Below are positions 6,827-12,536 of a stretch of DNA of 12,536 bases, piece by piece; the stretch's first letter is position 1; each line of letters begins with the position of its first letter. The DNA is from Phycisphaerae bacterium (lineage in GTDB: Bacteria; Planctomycetota; Phycisphaerae; UBA1845; Fen-1342). The position numbers were made by a program, and so were the translations under genes. The stretch lies in NCBI GenBank assembly GCA_022842805.1, contig JALHOX010000067.1, positions 1-12,536 of the forward strand, written 5' to 3'. The notes beneath the pieces were generated by a model that saw only the letters and a list, made by a program, of their open reading frames with translations, was not told where the DNA came from and ran no database searches.

Positions 6827-7216
6827 ATGGCGGACCTGATCCAGAACGGACTGGCCTGGCTCGACGGCCAGCGCCATGCGCACCTGACGCAGCCAGTGCT
6901 CTACGTCCGCGACGAGGAGAGCGCCAGCCACACGGTCGAATTGCAGGCCACCATCGGGCGGACCGAGTTCGAGCAGGTGGACGAGCTGGGCATGGTCCGC
7001 AAGCTGCAGTCGCGCGACTTCCTGATCCGGGCGGCGGATCTGGTGCTGGATGGTGCGCTGACGCTGCCGCGGGCCGGTGATCGCATCCGCGAGACGGTCG
7101 GTGCGCAGACCTTTGTGTACGAGGCGATGGCCCCCGGCGCGGAGCCGCCCTGGCGCTACAGCGACCCCTATCGGCGGGCGCTGCGGGTTCATACGAAGCA
7201 TGTGGCGACGGAGTAA
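6827..7216 (+). CDS. Head-tail connector/joining-like protein
   Basis: This 129-aa protein starts at ATG 6827, behind a weak ggaagg (6811-6816). It is mixed alpha/beta, with RTEFEQVDELGMVRKLQSRDFLIRAADLVL and a closing beta hairpin region TFVYEAMAPGAEPPWRYSDPYRRALRVHTK. The ...RVHT(K) ending after a WRYSD/Y turn is common in small head-completion or joining proteins that follow the capsid gene in lambda-like maps (gpFII-like position). Assignment rests mainly on gene order and size; sequence identity to a named family is not certain. Confidence 0.6.
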   Translation: MADLIQNGLAWLDGQRHAHLTQPVLYVRDEESASHTVELQATIGRTEFEQVDELGMVRKLQSRDFLIRAADLVLDGALTLPRAGDRIRETVGAQTFVYEAMAPGAEPPWRYSDPYRRALRVHTKHVATE

Positions 7217-7220
7217 CAGA

Positions 7221-7445
7221 GTGAAGGTCGAAGCCCCGCCCATCAACGGCAACGCAAGGCAGAAGCTCGCCTGGCTATTGGGCGTGCTGCTCAGCGTCAT
7301 TCTGATCCTGGTGCTGGGATCGGGCGCCATGCTGCTGCGTCACGACTCGGAGATCGCGGTGCAGGGCATCCGCGTCGACGGGGTGGAACGCGCTTTGACC
7401 CGCATCGAGACCAAGCTCGACCGTCTTCTGGAGCGCCATCCGTGA
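7221..7445 (+). CDS. Small single-pass membrane protein with C-terminal coiled coil
   Basis: GTG 7221 lies 4 nt after the preceding stop, with ggag (7210-7213) at good spacing, and gives 74 aa. After a hydrophilic N-terminus (MKVEAPPINGNARQK) comes one strongly hydrophobic segment, about residues 17-40 (LAWLLGVLLSVILILVLGSG). A charged helix with heptad-like spacing follows (GVERALTRIETKLDRLLERHP). Its stop overlaps the GTG start of the next gene by 4 nt (GTGA), so the two are probably translationally coupled. A membrane protein among head-completion genes is unexpected; holin-like, superinfection-exclusion or host-envelope roles are possible, but nothing in the sequence decides among them. 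Confidence 0.65.
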   Translation: MKVEAPPINGNARQKLAWLLGVLLSVILILVLGSGAMLLRHDSEIAVQGIRVDGVERALTRIETKLDRLLERHP

Positions 7446-7870
7446 GCACCTTGATCGATATCGCCGATGCGCTGGTCGCCAGCTTGAACGCGGGCATGTT
7501 CAGCCAGCCCTTCAAGGCCGAGCGCAAGTACCAGCCGGTTTTCGAGCTGCCCGACCTGCAGGCGCTGCAGGTCTGCGTCGTGCCGCGCTCGGTGGCGATC
7601 GCGAATGCAACCCGCAACAGCGGTTACTTCGACTGCGCGGTCGATGTCGGCGTGCAGAAGAAGGTCAACCCGGATGAGCCGGCGGAACTCGATGGACTCA
7701 TGACGCTGGTCGAGGAGATCGCGGACCACCTGCGGCAAAAGCGCTTGGAAGACGCACCGCAGGCCGCCTGGCTCTCGATCGAGAACGAGCCGGCCTTTGC
7801 GGCGGAGCACTTGGACCAGCAGCGCGTCTTCACCAGCGTGCTCACCGTGAACTACCGCGTGCGGAGGTAA
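7442..7870 (+). CDS. Tail terminator/completion-like protein
   Basis: The 142-aa product starts with GTG 7442, overlapping the preceding stop. It begins with the helix STLIDIADALVASLNAG. The core strands (FELPDLQALQVCVVPRS, GYFDCAVDVGVQKKV) then lead into a helix (ELDGLMTLVEEIADHLRQKRL) and a final strand QQRVFTSVLTVNYRVRR. This fold order, N-terminal helix and beta-core with 'DVGVQKKV' and terminal '..VLTVNYRV', is characteristic of small phage proteins that cap the tail tube or neck, encoded just before the tail tube gene. Family name not certain; role assigned from fold pattern plus synteny. Confidence 0.6.
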   Translation: MSTLIDIADALVASLNAGMFSQPFKAERKYQPVFELPDLQALQVCVVPRSVAIANATRNSGYFDCAVDVGVQKKVNPDEPAELDGLMTLVEEIADHLRQKRLEDAPQAAWLSIENEPAFAAEHLDQQRVFTSVLTVNYRVRR

Positions 7871-7878
7871 CGCTGCGA

Positions 7879-8139
7879 ATGCCCGCCAACGTCTACATGT
7901 TGTCGATCGCGCTGGGCGCTGGGGCCTACGTGAAGCTGGCAGAAGTCTCCACCGTGATGACGGCCACGCTGATCGCCAGCGCGAAGAACCCCGGCAACGT
8001 CAACGTGCGCTTCCGGGGCGGAACGCCCGCCACTTGGCCGCCGGGGGCGATGGCGACCTTCGAGGGAGTGGACCTGGCGGAGTTCGAAGTGCAAGGCGCG
8101 GCGGGCAATCTGGTGCTCGTGGTCGGTTCGACGCGTTAA
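7879..8139 (+). CDS. Small beta-rich virion-associated protein, unknown role
   Basis: The 86-aa protein starts at ATG 7879; its likely ggagg (7863-7867) is inside the end of the preceding gene. It is mostly short strands (VYMLSIALGAG, VKLAEVSTVMTATLIASA, VNVRFRGGTPATWPPGAMATFEGV, NLVLVVGSTR), with no Cys, signal peptide or clear membrane span. Similar short beta proteins sit before the tail tube gene in related prophages. It may be a neck or tube accessory protein, but I cannot name a family. Confidence 0.55.
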   Translation: MPANVYMLSIALGAGAYVKLAEVSTVMTATLIASAKNPGNVNVRFRGGTPATWPPGAMATFEGVDLAEFEVQGAAGNLVLVVGSTR

Positions 8140-8151
8140 GGAGATCGTGCG

Positions 8152-8583
8152 ATGGCCATCAAGCTCGGCATGGAAGCCAAGATTTTCTACAAGGCCGACG
8201 GCCAGGGCGGCGGCGGGGCCTGGATCGAACTGGCCAACGTCCGCGACGTGACGCTCTCGCTGGAGACCGGCGAAGCCGATGTAACGACCCGCGCCAACGC
8301 CGGTTGGCGGGCCACGGTCGCGACGCTGAAAGACGCCTCGGTCGAGTTCGAGATGGTGTGGGATACGGCCGACGCCGGCTTCACCGCCATCAAGGATGCC
8401 TATTTGGGCAACGATCCGATCGGCTTCCAGGTCCGCGACGGCGCCGCCGGCCAGGGGTTGCAAGCCGACTTCATGATCACGGCCTTCTCACGCAGCGAGC
8501 CGCTGGAGGAGGCCATCACGGTCTCCATCACCGCCAAGGTGACCTATTCGACCACGCCGCCATCGTGGTTGCCGGGCACCTAA
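8152..8583 (+). CDS. Phage major tail tube protein
   Basis: The 143-aa protein has a strong aaggag (8138-8143) 8 nt before ATG 8152. The sequence has the usual tail tube order: AIKLGMEAKIFYKA, a loop, WIELANVRDVTLSLETGEADVTTRANAGWRATVATLKDASVEFEMVWDT, a helix (FTAIKDAYLGNDPIGFQVRDG) and final strands DFMITAFSRSEPLEEAITVSITAKVT. The phrase 'V.DVTL.LE.GEADV..R...W....' followed by 'A.F...M.WD' is typical of tube proteins of lambda gpV/TP901-1-type siphophages. Position before the G/T chaperones fits. Hexameric rings of this protein should stack along the tape measure. Confidence 0.85.
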   Translation: MAIKLGMEAKIFYKADGQGGGGAWIELANVRDVTLSLETGEADVTTRANAGWRATVATLKDASVEFEMVWDTADAGFTAIKDAYLGNDPIGFQVRDGAAGQGLQADFMITAFSRSEPLEEAITVSITAKVTYSTTPPSWLPGT

Positions 8584-8611
8584 GTCGAGATCGCAGCAAT
8601 CGGAGATGAGT

Positions 8612-9094
8612 ATGCGCACCTTTACTGACAACGCCGGCCGTACCTGGACGATCGCGGTCACGGTCGACGCCATCAAGCGCGTCGAGGGGCTGATCGCGGG
8701 CGTCAATTTGGCCAAGCTGATGGTCGGCGATCCGCCGCTGCTGACGCGGCTGGAGACCGACATCGTGCTCCTCTGCGACGTGATCTTCGCTTTGGTCAAG
8801 CCGCAGGCTGACCAACTGGGTGTGACGGACGAGGAGTTCGGCCGAGCGCTGGGTGGCGATGCGATCCGCTTGGCGCACGACGCCTTCTGGGAGGAGCTGA
8901 TCGATTTTTTCCGCCAGCTGCGCCGGACCGACACGGCGCGGGCGATCAAGAAGCAGATATCGCTGGTCGAAGCGACCGTGGCCGCGATCGAACAGCAGGT
9001 CGAGACGCTGGACGTGGAGCAGGTGATTGCGACGGCCCTTGGCGGCTCTGCTGGGAATTGGCCGGCATCGCCGGCGTCGAGCCCGGACCGCTGA
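8612..9094 (+). CDS. Tail assembly chaperone, G-type
   Basis: ATG 8612 is preferred over ATG 8606 because ggag (8602-8605) is 6 nt before the former and abuts the latter. The product (160 aa) opens with MRTFTDNAGRTWTIAVTVDAIKRVEGL, followed by VILLCDVIFALVKPQADQLGVTDEEFGRALGGDAI-like helical text, a pattern usual for the first tail chaperone of planctomycete-type prophages. G-type chaperones coat the tape measure during tail assembly. A phase-correct slippery heptamer T TTT TTC occurs at 8905-8911, and the downstream T-type frame is open from there on. The C-terminus (about 140-160) overlaps the T-type ORF in a different frame. Confidence 0.8.
   Translation: MRTFTDNAGRTWTIAVTVDAIKRVEGLIAGVNLAKLMVGDPPLLTRLETDIVLLCDVIFALVKPQADQLGVTDEEFGRALGGDAIRLAHDAFWEELIDFFRQLRRTDTARAIKKQISLVEATVAAIEQQVETLDVEQVIATALGGSAGNWPASPASSPDR
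8905..8911 (+). promoter_or_regulatory. Candidate -1 frameshift slippery site T TTT TTC
   Basis: In the G-type frame the codons are gat ttt ttc, so tTTTTTC is a canonical X XXY YYZ heptamer in the right phase. A -1 slip moves into the T-type frame, which has no stop between here and 9351. The intervening 150 nt also look strongly coding in the original frame, which would mean dual coding. Confidence 0.35.
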
Positions 9095-9351
9095 CGCTGC
9101 GCGAACTGGTGTGGATGGCCGAGGCGTGCGTCAAAGACGAGTGGCGGCGTACGTCTTCGCTGATGGCGCTGACTGCCAACTGCCACTGCGAGCCGAAGAA
9201 ATCGAAGGCGTTTCGGCCGGCGGACTTCGATCCGTACCGCGAGCCGGACAAGCCGCTGCGGGTCAGCATAAGCATCCTGAAGGATGTGTTCATCGATGGC
9301 AAAAACCCCGGGTATGGATGCCCGGGGAGCAGTGATACGAGGCAACTGTAA
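9058..9351 (+). CDS. Tail assembly chaperone, T-type (-1 frame, overlapping the G-type gene)
   Basis: The reading frame is -1 relative to the preceding gene and overlaps its last 37 nt. TTG 9058 is the first possible start and has no good ribosome binding site; ATG 9115 is internal. The sequence GVEPGPLTLRELVWMAEAC, a helical core, LMALTANCHCEPKKSKAFRPADFDPY and ISILKDVFIDGK matches the usual second chaperone in such prophages (LTLREL..MA.., N.H..PKK...F.P.DF.P). Lambda makes G and GT from such a pair by -1 frameshifting. The frame is open upstream without stops to beyond 8905, so fusion by frameshift is possible; independent start is not excluded. The end (PGYGCPGSSDTRQL) is encoded by a ccccggg/cccgggg hairpin and may be non-conserved. 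Confidence 0.75.
   Translation: MAGIAGVEPGPLTLRELVWMAEACVKDEWRRTSSLMALTANCHCEPKKSKAFRPADFDPYREPDKPLRVSISILKDVFIDGKNPGYGCPGSSDTRQL
9306..9327 (+). other. Perfect 7-bp hairpin near the end of the T-type gene
   Basis: ccccggg (9306-9312) pairs with cccgggg (9321-9327) around an 8-nt loop. It lies inside the T-type coding sequence, 34 nt before the RebB-like ATG. It may affect translation of the next gene or be part of a small repeat. No T-tract follows, so an intrinsic terminator is unlikely. Confidence 0.4.
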
Positions 9352-9361
9352 GGAGAATCGT

Positions 9362-9715
9362 ATGCCTCTTCCGGAAGAAGTCGTACAGAGTGTGGCGTCT
9401 ACCAACTTCAAGTCGCTGGGCGACGGACCCTCGTTCTACCACAACCTGGCGATGAGCAACGCCACCAACCAGCAGAACCTGGCGGCCCAGAACGCCATTG
9501 CGCAGCAGCAGGCGCTGGGCACCGTGCTGACGGCGGCGGTGGGCAAGATCGTGAAGGCTTTGACCGAGGCCGACGCCGAGGAGGCCGCCTCGCTCAACAA
9601 GGTCTTCAGCGGCGACGACGTGGCCAGCAAGATCGCGTCGCTCTTGAGCGCGCTGGGCAGCGGTCAGGTCGCGGCCAAGACGGCCCAGACCACGCCGCCT
9701 CCGACCGGCGGGTAA
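9362..9715 (+). CDS. RebB-like ('killing trait', R-body family) protein
   Basis: ATG 9362 is chosen because aaggag (9350-9355) lies 6 nt upstream; the frame is open further upstream but without a better site. The 117-aa protein has the RebB-type layout: VVQSVASTNFKSLGDGPSF (compare the family pattern V...V..TN.K.LG..P), then an Ala/Asn/Gln-rich helix LAMSNATNQQNLAAQNAIAQQQALG and a second helix LTAAVGKIVKALTEADAEEAASL. RebB-family proteins assemble into the coiled ribbons (R-bodies) of Caedibacter and relatives. A Thr/Pro-rich tail (AKTAQTTPPPTGG) ends it. It sits inside the tail operon between chaperones and tape measure; no second Reb-like gene is visible. It may instead be a tail structural or scaffold protein that only resembles RebB. 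Confidence 0.6.
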   Translation: MPLPEEVVQSVASTNFKSLGDGPSFYHNLAMSNATNQQNLAAQNAIAQQQALGTVLTAAVGKIVKALTEADAEEAASLNKVFSGDDVASKIASLLSALGSGQVAAKTAQTTPPPTGG

Positions 9716-9729
9716 GCGGTTGATGTGAT

Positions 9730-9793
9730 GCGCCCGCGGAGCGGCTGATTGGCACGCTGATTTGGCGCGCTGGTTGGCGCGCTCCGCGGGCGC
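9730..9793 (+). repeat. 14-bp perfect inverted repeat enclosing three tandem ~12-nt units
   Basis: gcgcccgcggagcg (9730-9743) is the exact reverse complement of cgctccgcgggcgc (9780-9793). The 36-nt loop is made of gctgattggcac, gctgatttggcgc and gctggttggcgc. After the 3' arm comes ttgctttgcctttg, T-rich but broken by G/C. It could be a terminator or attenuator between the RebB-like and gp10-like genes, or a mobile mini-repeat. Confidence 0.65.
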
Positions 9794-9825
9794 TTGCTTT
9801 GCCTTTGATTGCGAGGCGGTCGGCC

Positions 9826-10263
9826 GTGATCACGTTCGAGATCAAGAACCTGTTCTTCGATCGGGCCGTGGTGACGCGCGCCGTCGACAAGGCCAAGCGC
9901 GGCGTGCTGTCGAAAGCCGGCGCGTTCATCCGTACCACCGCCAAACGCAGCATCCGCACGCGGAAGGGCGCAGCGCCGCCCGGCAAGCCGCCGCACTCGC
10001 ACAAGGGCACGCTGAAGCGCCTGATCTATTTTGGCTACGACAAAAGCAGCGACAGCGTGATCGTTGGTCCTGTCGGCTTCCCGCGCAGCAGAGCGCCCAA
10101 TGTGCTGGAGTTCGGCGGGAAAGTGACGCGCGTTCGCCGGCGGCGCGGCACGCGGGTGCGCGAGAAGGCGACCTATGAGTCGCGGCCCTACATGGGGCCG
10201 GCGCTGGAGAAGGAACGGCCGCAGTTGGCGCGAATTTGGGCAGGGAGCGTTCGAGGAGGCTAG
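9826..10263 (+). CDS. HK97 gp10-like tail-component/head-tail protein
   Basis: GTG 9826 is preferred, with gagg (9813-9816) 9 nt upstream; it gives 145 aa starting MITFEIKNLFFDRAVVTRAVD. A TTG at 9799 would extend it by nine residues that look like repeat-derived sequence. The order is an N-terminal helix with KAKRGVLSKAGAFIRTTAKRSIR, then APPGKPPHSHKGTLKRLIYFGYD, NVLEFGGKVTR and the closing YESRPYMGPALEKERPQLARIW. This (R.GA.IR..AK.SI...., GKPPHSH...L......., V..G....PNVLEFGG..., .Y..RPYMGPAL......) is typical of the HK97 gp10-like/minor tail protein family in such prophages. It is strongly basic. Its TAG stop shares a CTAG palindrome with the stop of the convergent minus-strand gene. Confidence 0.72.
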   Translation: MITFEIKNLFFDRAVVTRAVDKAKRGVLSKAGAFIRTTAKRSIRTRKGAAPPGKPPHSHKGTLKRLIYFGYDKSSDSVIVGPVGFPRSRAPNVLEFGGKVTRVRRRRGTRVREKATYESRPYMGPALEKERPQLARIWAGSVRGG

Positions 10264-10694
10264 GTCGGTGGTCGTGTTGGCACAATCGTCAGCAGTTCGC
10301 GCTCCCGAAAGTGCTCGCGCGTCGAAAGGAGTTCCTCTGGCACGACGACATCCCGGGACTCCACGTCCTTCGACTCGTCGCCCGACCAGCAGCCATAGAG
10401 CTCGAGAGTCGATGACTGTTCGAGTGCCTCCCGAAGGAACTGTGCCAGCAGGGCGCGTTGCCGGCGCTTGCGTGCCAAGTCCTCGGGGTCGTCATATTCG
10501 AGGAACTCACACGATTGAAAGCCGCAACCGCATCCCTCGCTGGACCCGACATAGCACACGTACGGCTTCGAAAAATGCCGGGCTACGACAGCATCAGCCT
10601 CGGGAACGTCAGTCACACAAAACGCCGGTGCGGTCTGATCCCAGGCGATGCGGCCCAGAGGTTGATCGGAACCGACATAAAACACCATGCACAT
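10260..10694 (-). CDS. Uncharacterised conserved protein with GCGCGF motif; antisense cargo gene
   Basis: Read on the minus strand from ATG 10694 the product is 144 aa, beginning MCMVFYVGSDQPLGRIAWDQ. It contains HFSKPYVCYVGSSEGCGCGF at about residues 40-59 and ELYGCWSGDES at about 98-108, and ends RERELLTIV. I recall a family of bacterial hypothetical proteins with this layout (short beta start, HFSKP.V.YVGS..GCGCGF, E.Y.CW.GDE); its function is unknown. The Cys-rich centre could bind metal, but that is inference. The frame stays open far upstream (to 12512), but that part is antisense to the tape measure gene. It is the only minus-strand gene here, lies within the tail operon and uses less GC-biased codons than its neighbours, suggesting a moron-type insertion. 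No clear ribosome binding site. Confidence 0.7.
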   Translation of the reverse strand: MCMVFYVGSDQPLGRIAWDQTAPAFCVTDVPEADAVVARHFSKPYVCYVGSSEGCGCGFQSCEFLEYDDPEDLARKRRQRALLAQFLREALEQSSTLELYGCWSGDESKDVESRDVVVPEELLSTREHFRERELLTIVPTRPPT

Positions 10695-10731
10695 AGGGTG
10701 AGCTGTACGCGCGATCGCGTGAGGTGACAAG
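10695..10731. promoter_or_regulatory. Divergent 37-nt spacer with the palindrome cgcgatcgcg
   Basis: Between the minus-strand gene and the tape measure start lies cgcgatcgcg (10710-10719), a perfect 10-bp palindrome, followed by the tape measure's gaggtg (10721-10726). It could be an operator or merely a frequent GC-rich palindrome (it contains gcgatcgc). No convincing -35/-10 pair for the minus gene was seen. Confidence 0.3.
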
Positions 10732-12536
10732 ATGGCCGCTGATACGAAAGGCATTCGCGCCGGGCGCGCGTTCGTCGAGCTGGGCGTCTCGGACCAACTG
10801 ACCAAGGGCTTGCGGGCCGCCGAGCAGCGTCTGAAGGCCTTCGGCGAGGGGCTGCGCTCGATCGGCACCAAGCTGGCCGCGATCGGCGGCGCGGCACTGA
10901 CGGCGCTCTTCGGCACGGCCAAGACCTTCGCCGACATGGGCGACGCGCTGGACGAGGTGTCGGCGCGCACCGGCGTCAGCGTCGAGACGCTATCGGAGTG
11001 GGGCTTCGCGGCGGAGTTGGCCGGGGCTGATCTGGAGACGCTCGAAGCCGGCATTCGCAAGATGCAGAAGACGATCGCCGAGTCGAGCGGCGGCTCGAAT
11101 AGCGCCGCCGATGCGCTGGCGCAGCTCGGCCTCTCCGTGGCCGACATTGCCGGCCTGTCGCCCGAGCAGTTGTTCCAGCGGCTGGCCGACCGGATCAGTC
11201 GGATCGAAGACCCGACTCTGCGGGCCGCCGCCGCGATGGAGATCTTCGGCAAGTCGGGCACGCGGCTGCTGCCGTTGATCGCCGACGGTGCAAAGGGGCT
11301 CGCAATGTTCCAGCAGCAGGCCCGGGCGCTGGGGCTGACGATCTCGACCCAGGCCGCGAAGGACGCCGCCGTGCTGGCCGATGCGCTGGACACGGTCGGG
11401 AAGGTGATCAAGCAGGCTGTCTTTTCAATCGGCTCGGCGCTTGCGCCGACGATCACCGAGTTGGCGAGCGGGGTAACCCGCGCCGTCGTGGCATTCAGCG
11501 AATGGATCAAGCAGAACCAGGCCGTCGTCGTCTCGGCCTTCCGGGTTGCTGCGGGCGTCACCGCAGCGGGCGTGTCGCTAATCGCGCTGGGGTTCGCGGC
11601 GTCGGGCCTCGGCGCGGCGCTGGGCGGGTTGGCGACGATTGTGACGGGCATTGGGGCCGCCTTCGGTGCGATGGACGCTGCGATCGCGGCGCTGGTGTCG
11701 CCCATAGGGCTGGCCATCACCGCTGTCGCGGCGCTGGGGACAGCGATCGTGATGTACACCGACGTCGGAGCTGATGCGCTAGCTTGGCTGGGCGAGCAGT
11801 TCGCCTGGCTGCGTGACGCCGTGACCAAGGTCGTCGGTGGGATCGCCGATGCCTTGGCCGCGGGCGATATCACGCTCGCGGCGCAAGTGCTCTGGCTGGC
11901 GCTGAAGGTCGCGTGGCAGGAGGGTGTCGCGGCGTTGAATCGGACGTGGCTTGAAACCAAGCGCTTCTTCCTGGCCACGGCCCAGGCCATGTGGTTCGGC
12001 GCGCTGGCCACGGCGCAGCAGGTCTTCCATGCCCTCGAAGTGGCCTGGATCGAGACCGTCGCCTTCCTATCAAACACCTGGACGAACCTCACCAGCGACG
12101 TGCAGCAGGCCTGGCATTTGGTGCAGAACTGGCTCACCAAGCGCTGGATCGACCTGATGCAGCTCTTCGGCGATCTGACCGACGAGCAGGCAGCCGCAGC
12201 GCAGCAGATGGCTGATCGGGACTTCGCCGATACGGCTGCAGGGATTGAGCAACGACGCAGTGGCGCGCTGGCCGAGCGCGAGCAGCGACGACAGTCCGAG
12301 AGCGCCCAGTCAGCGGCCGTCAATGAAGCGGCGCTGGCCGAGATCGGCAAGCAGTTCGACGAAGCCCAGGCGGCGCTCGACAGCGCCACAGACTCCCGGG
12401 TCGCAGAAACGAAGAAGGCGCTAGCCGAGGCCCGCCGGCAACTCGACGAAGCGATCGCAGCGGCGCGCGGCAAGCGCGAGTCGGCGGTGGCCGGCGGCTT
12501 GCCGCGTCGCACGAGCGACCCGTTCGACGGGCTGGA
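10732..12536 (+). CDS. Phage tail tape measure protein (3' end beyond window)
   Basis: ATG 10732 follows gaggtg (10721-10726); the frame stays open for 601 codons to the window edge. The start MAADTKGIRAGRAFVELGVSDQLTKGLRAAEQRLKAFGEGLRSIG has the 'A.VEL.......GL..A...L..FG..L...G' pattern of tape measures. The next part (about 65-235) contains SARTGVSVETLSEWGFAAELAGADLETLEAGIRKMQK and MEIFGKSGTRLLPLIADG, the standard phage tail tape measure domain signature. Hydrophobic helical segments follow (about 262-345), then aromatic helical repeats with W at intervals (NRTWLETKRFF, WIETVAFLSNTW, WIDLMQLFG). From about 485 there are long charged coiled-coil helices (ADRDF, EREQRRQSESAQSAAVNEAALAEIGKQFDEA). 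The full length would set tail length and cannot be known here. Confidence 0.9.
   Translation, partial: MAADTKGIRAGRAFVELGVSDQLTKGLRAAEQRLKAFGEGLRSIGTKLAAIGGAALTALFGTAKTFADMGDALDEVSARTGVSVETLSEWGFAAELAGADLETLEAGIRKMQKTIAESSGGSNSAADALAQLGLSVADIAGLSPEQLFQRLADRISRIEDPTLRAAAAMEIFGKSGTRLLPLIADGAKGLAMFQQQARALGLTISTQAAKDAAVLADALDTVGKVIKQAVFSIGSALAPTITELASGVTRAVVAFSEWIKQNQAVVVSAFRVAAGVTAAGVSLIALGFAASGLGAALGGLATIVTGIGAAFGAMDAAIAALVSPIGLAITAVAALGTAIVMYTDVGADALAWLGEQFAWLRDAVTKVVGGIADALAAGDITLAAQVLWLALKVAWQEGVAALNRTWLETKRFFLATAQAMWFGALATAQQVFHALEVAWIETVAFLSNTWTNLTSDVQQAWHLVQNWLTKRWIDLMQLFGDLTDEQAAAAQQMADRDFADTAAGIEQRRSGALAEREQRRQSESAQSAAVNEAALAEIGKQFDEAQAALDSATDSRVAETKKALAEARRQLDEAIAAARGKRESAVAGGLPRRTSDPFDGL

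Noticed and set aside
7077..7220. Upstream extension of the membrane protein frame from GTG 7077
   Set aside because: It overlaps the connector-like gene and reads as Arg-rich shadow text; GTG 7221 has a good Shine-Dalgarno and gives a sensible protein.
9050..9060. gggaat as a lambda-like GGGAAAG slippery site in the chaperone overlap
   Set aside because: ggg is a full codon in the G-type frame, so the phase is wrong, and the AAA part is absent.
9284..9361. Longer start for the RebB-like gene
   Set aside because: These codons overlap the T-type gene and hairpin; ATG 9362 has aaggag at proper spacing and begins the family-like sequence.
10695..12512. Long open minus-strand frame extending the GCGCGF gene upstream to 12512 (750 aa in total)
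   Set aside because: It is antisense to the tape measure gene and its translation is Ser/Ala-rich low-complexity text produced by GC3-biased coding on the other strand; only 10260-10694 looks like a real protein.
1..12536. CRISPR array or classical anti-phage defence operon
   Set aside because: No regularly spaced repeats of CRISPR length and no cas, restriction or retron genes; the tandem arrays seen have no spacers.

Overview
The window is high-GC DNA that reads almost entirely as one rightward transcription unit: the head and early-tail module of a siphovirus-type (long-tailed) prophage or phage. Portal, capsid fusion, tail chaperones and tape measure all resemble prophage proteins I associate with Planctomycetes (Pirellulales/Gemmatales-like). 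A Ser/Thr kinase fused to an FGE-sulfatase-like domain, and low-complexity spacers of a kind I associate with that phylum, point the same way. The host assignment is inference from protein style, not a database result.

Layout. 1-2133: a 5'-open kinase-FGE gene. The end of its FGE domain has the layout of the variable region of a diversity-generating retroelement (DGR). 2134-2528: no protein gene. It holds a pyrimidine-rich tract, short hairpins and a likely terminator (2456-2492). 2529-2599: a complete tRNA cloverleaf with anticodon CAT and a mismatched first acceptor pair, 16 nt before the next start codon. 2616-2813: a small protein at the usual gpW position. 2853-4388: lambda-type portal, its start embedded in a 7-nt tandem repeat that can pair with the early coding sequence. 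4351-6387: prohead protease, scaffold and major capsid in one ORF, with a well-placed internal start at 4957 that could give a scaffold-capsid product. 6467-8139: DUF2190-like decoration protein, connector-like protein, one-TM protein, tail-terminator-like protein and a small beta-rich protein. 8152-9351: tail tube protein and the overlapping G/T-type tail chaperones. 9362-9715: a protein resembling RebB ('killing trait', R-body family). 9730-9793: a 14-bp inverted repeat enclosing three tandem ~12-nt units. 9826-10263: HK97-gp10-like protein. 10260-10694 (minus): an antisense cargo gene with a GCGCGF motif whose stop shares a CTAG palindrome with the gp10-like gene. 10732-end: tape measure protein, cut by the window.

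How it works together. Portal, protease, scaffold and capsid build the prohead; decoration and connector/terminator proteins finish the head-tail joint; tube, G/T chaperones and tape measure set tail assembly and length. No terminase lies just upstream of the portal module, where it is expected, so the kinase-FGE gene is either inserted cargo or the flanking host DNA of a trimmed element. The best candidates for unusual biology are the DGR-like variable region, the RebB-like gene inside a tail operon, the atypical CAT tRNA, and the nested capsid start.
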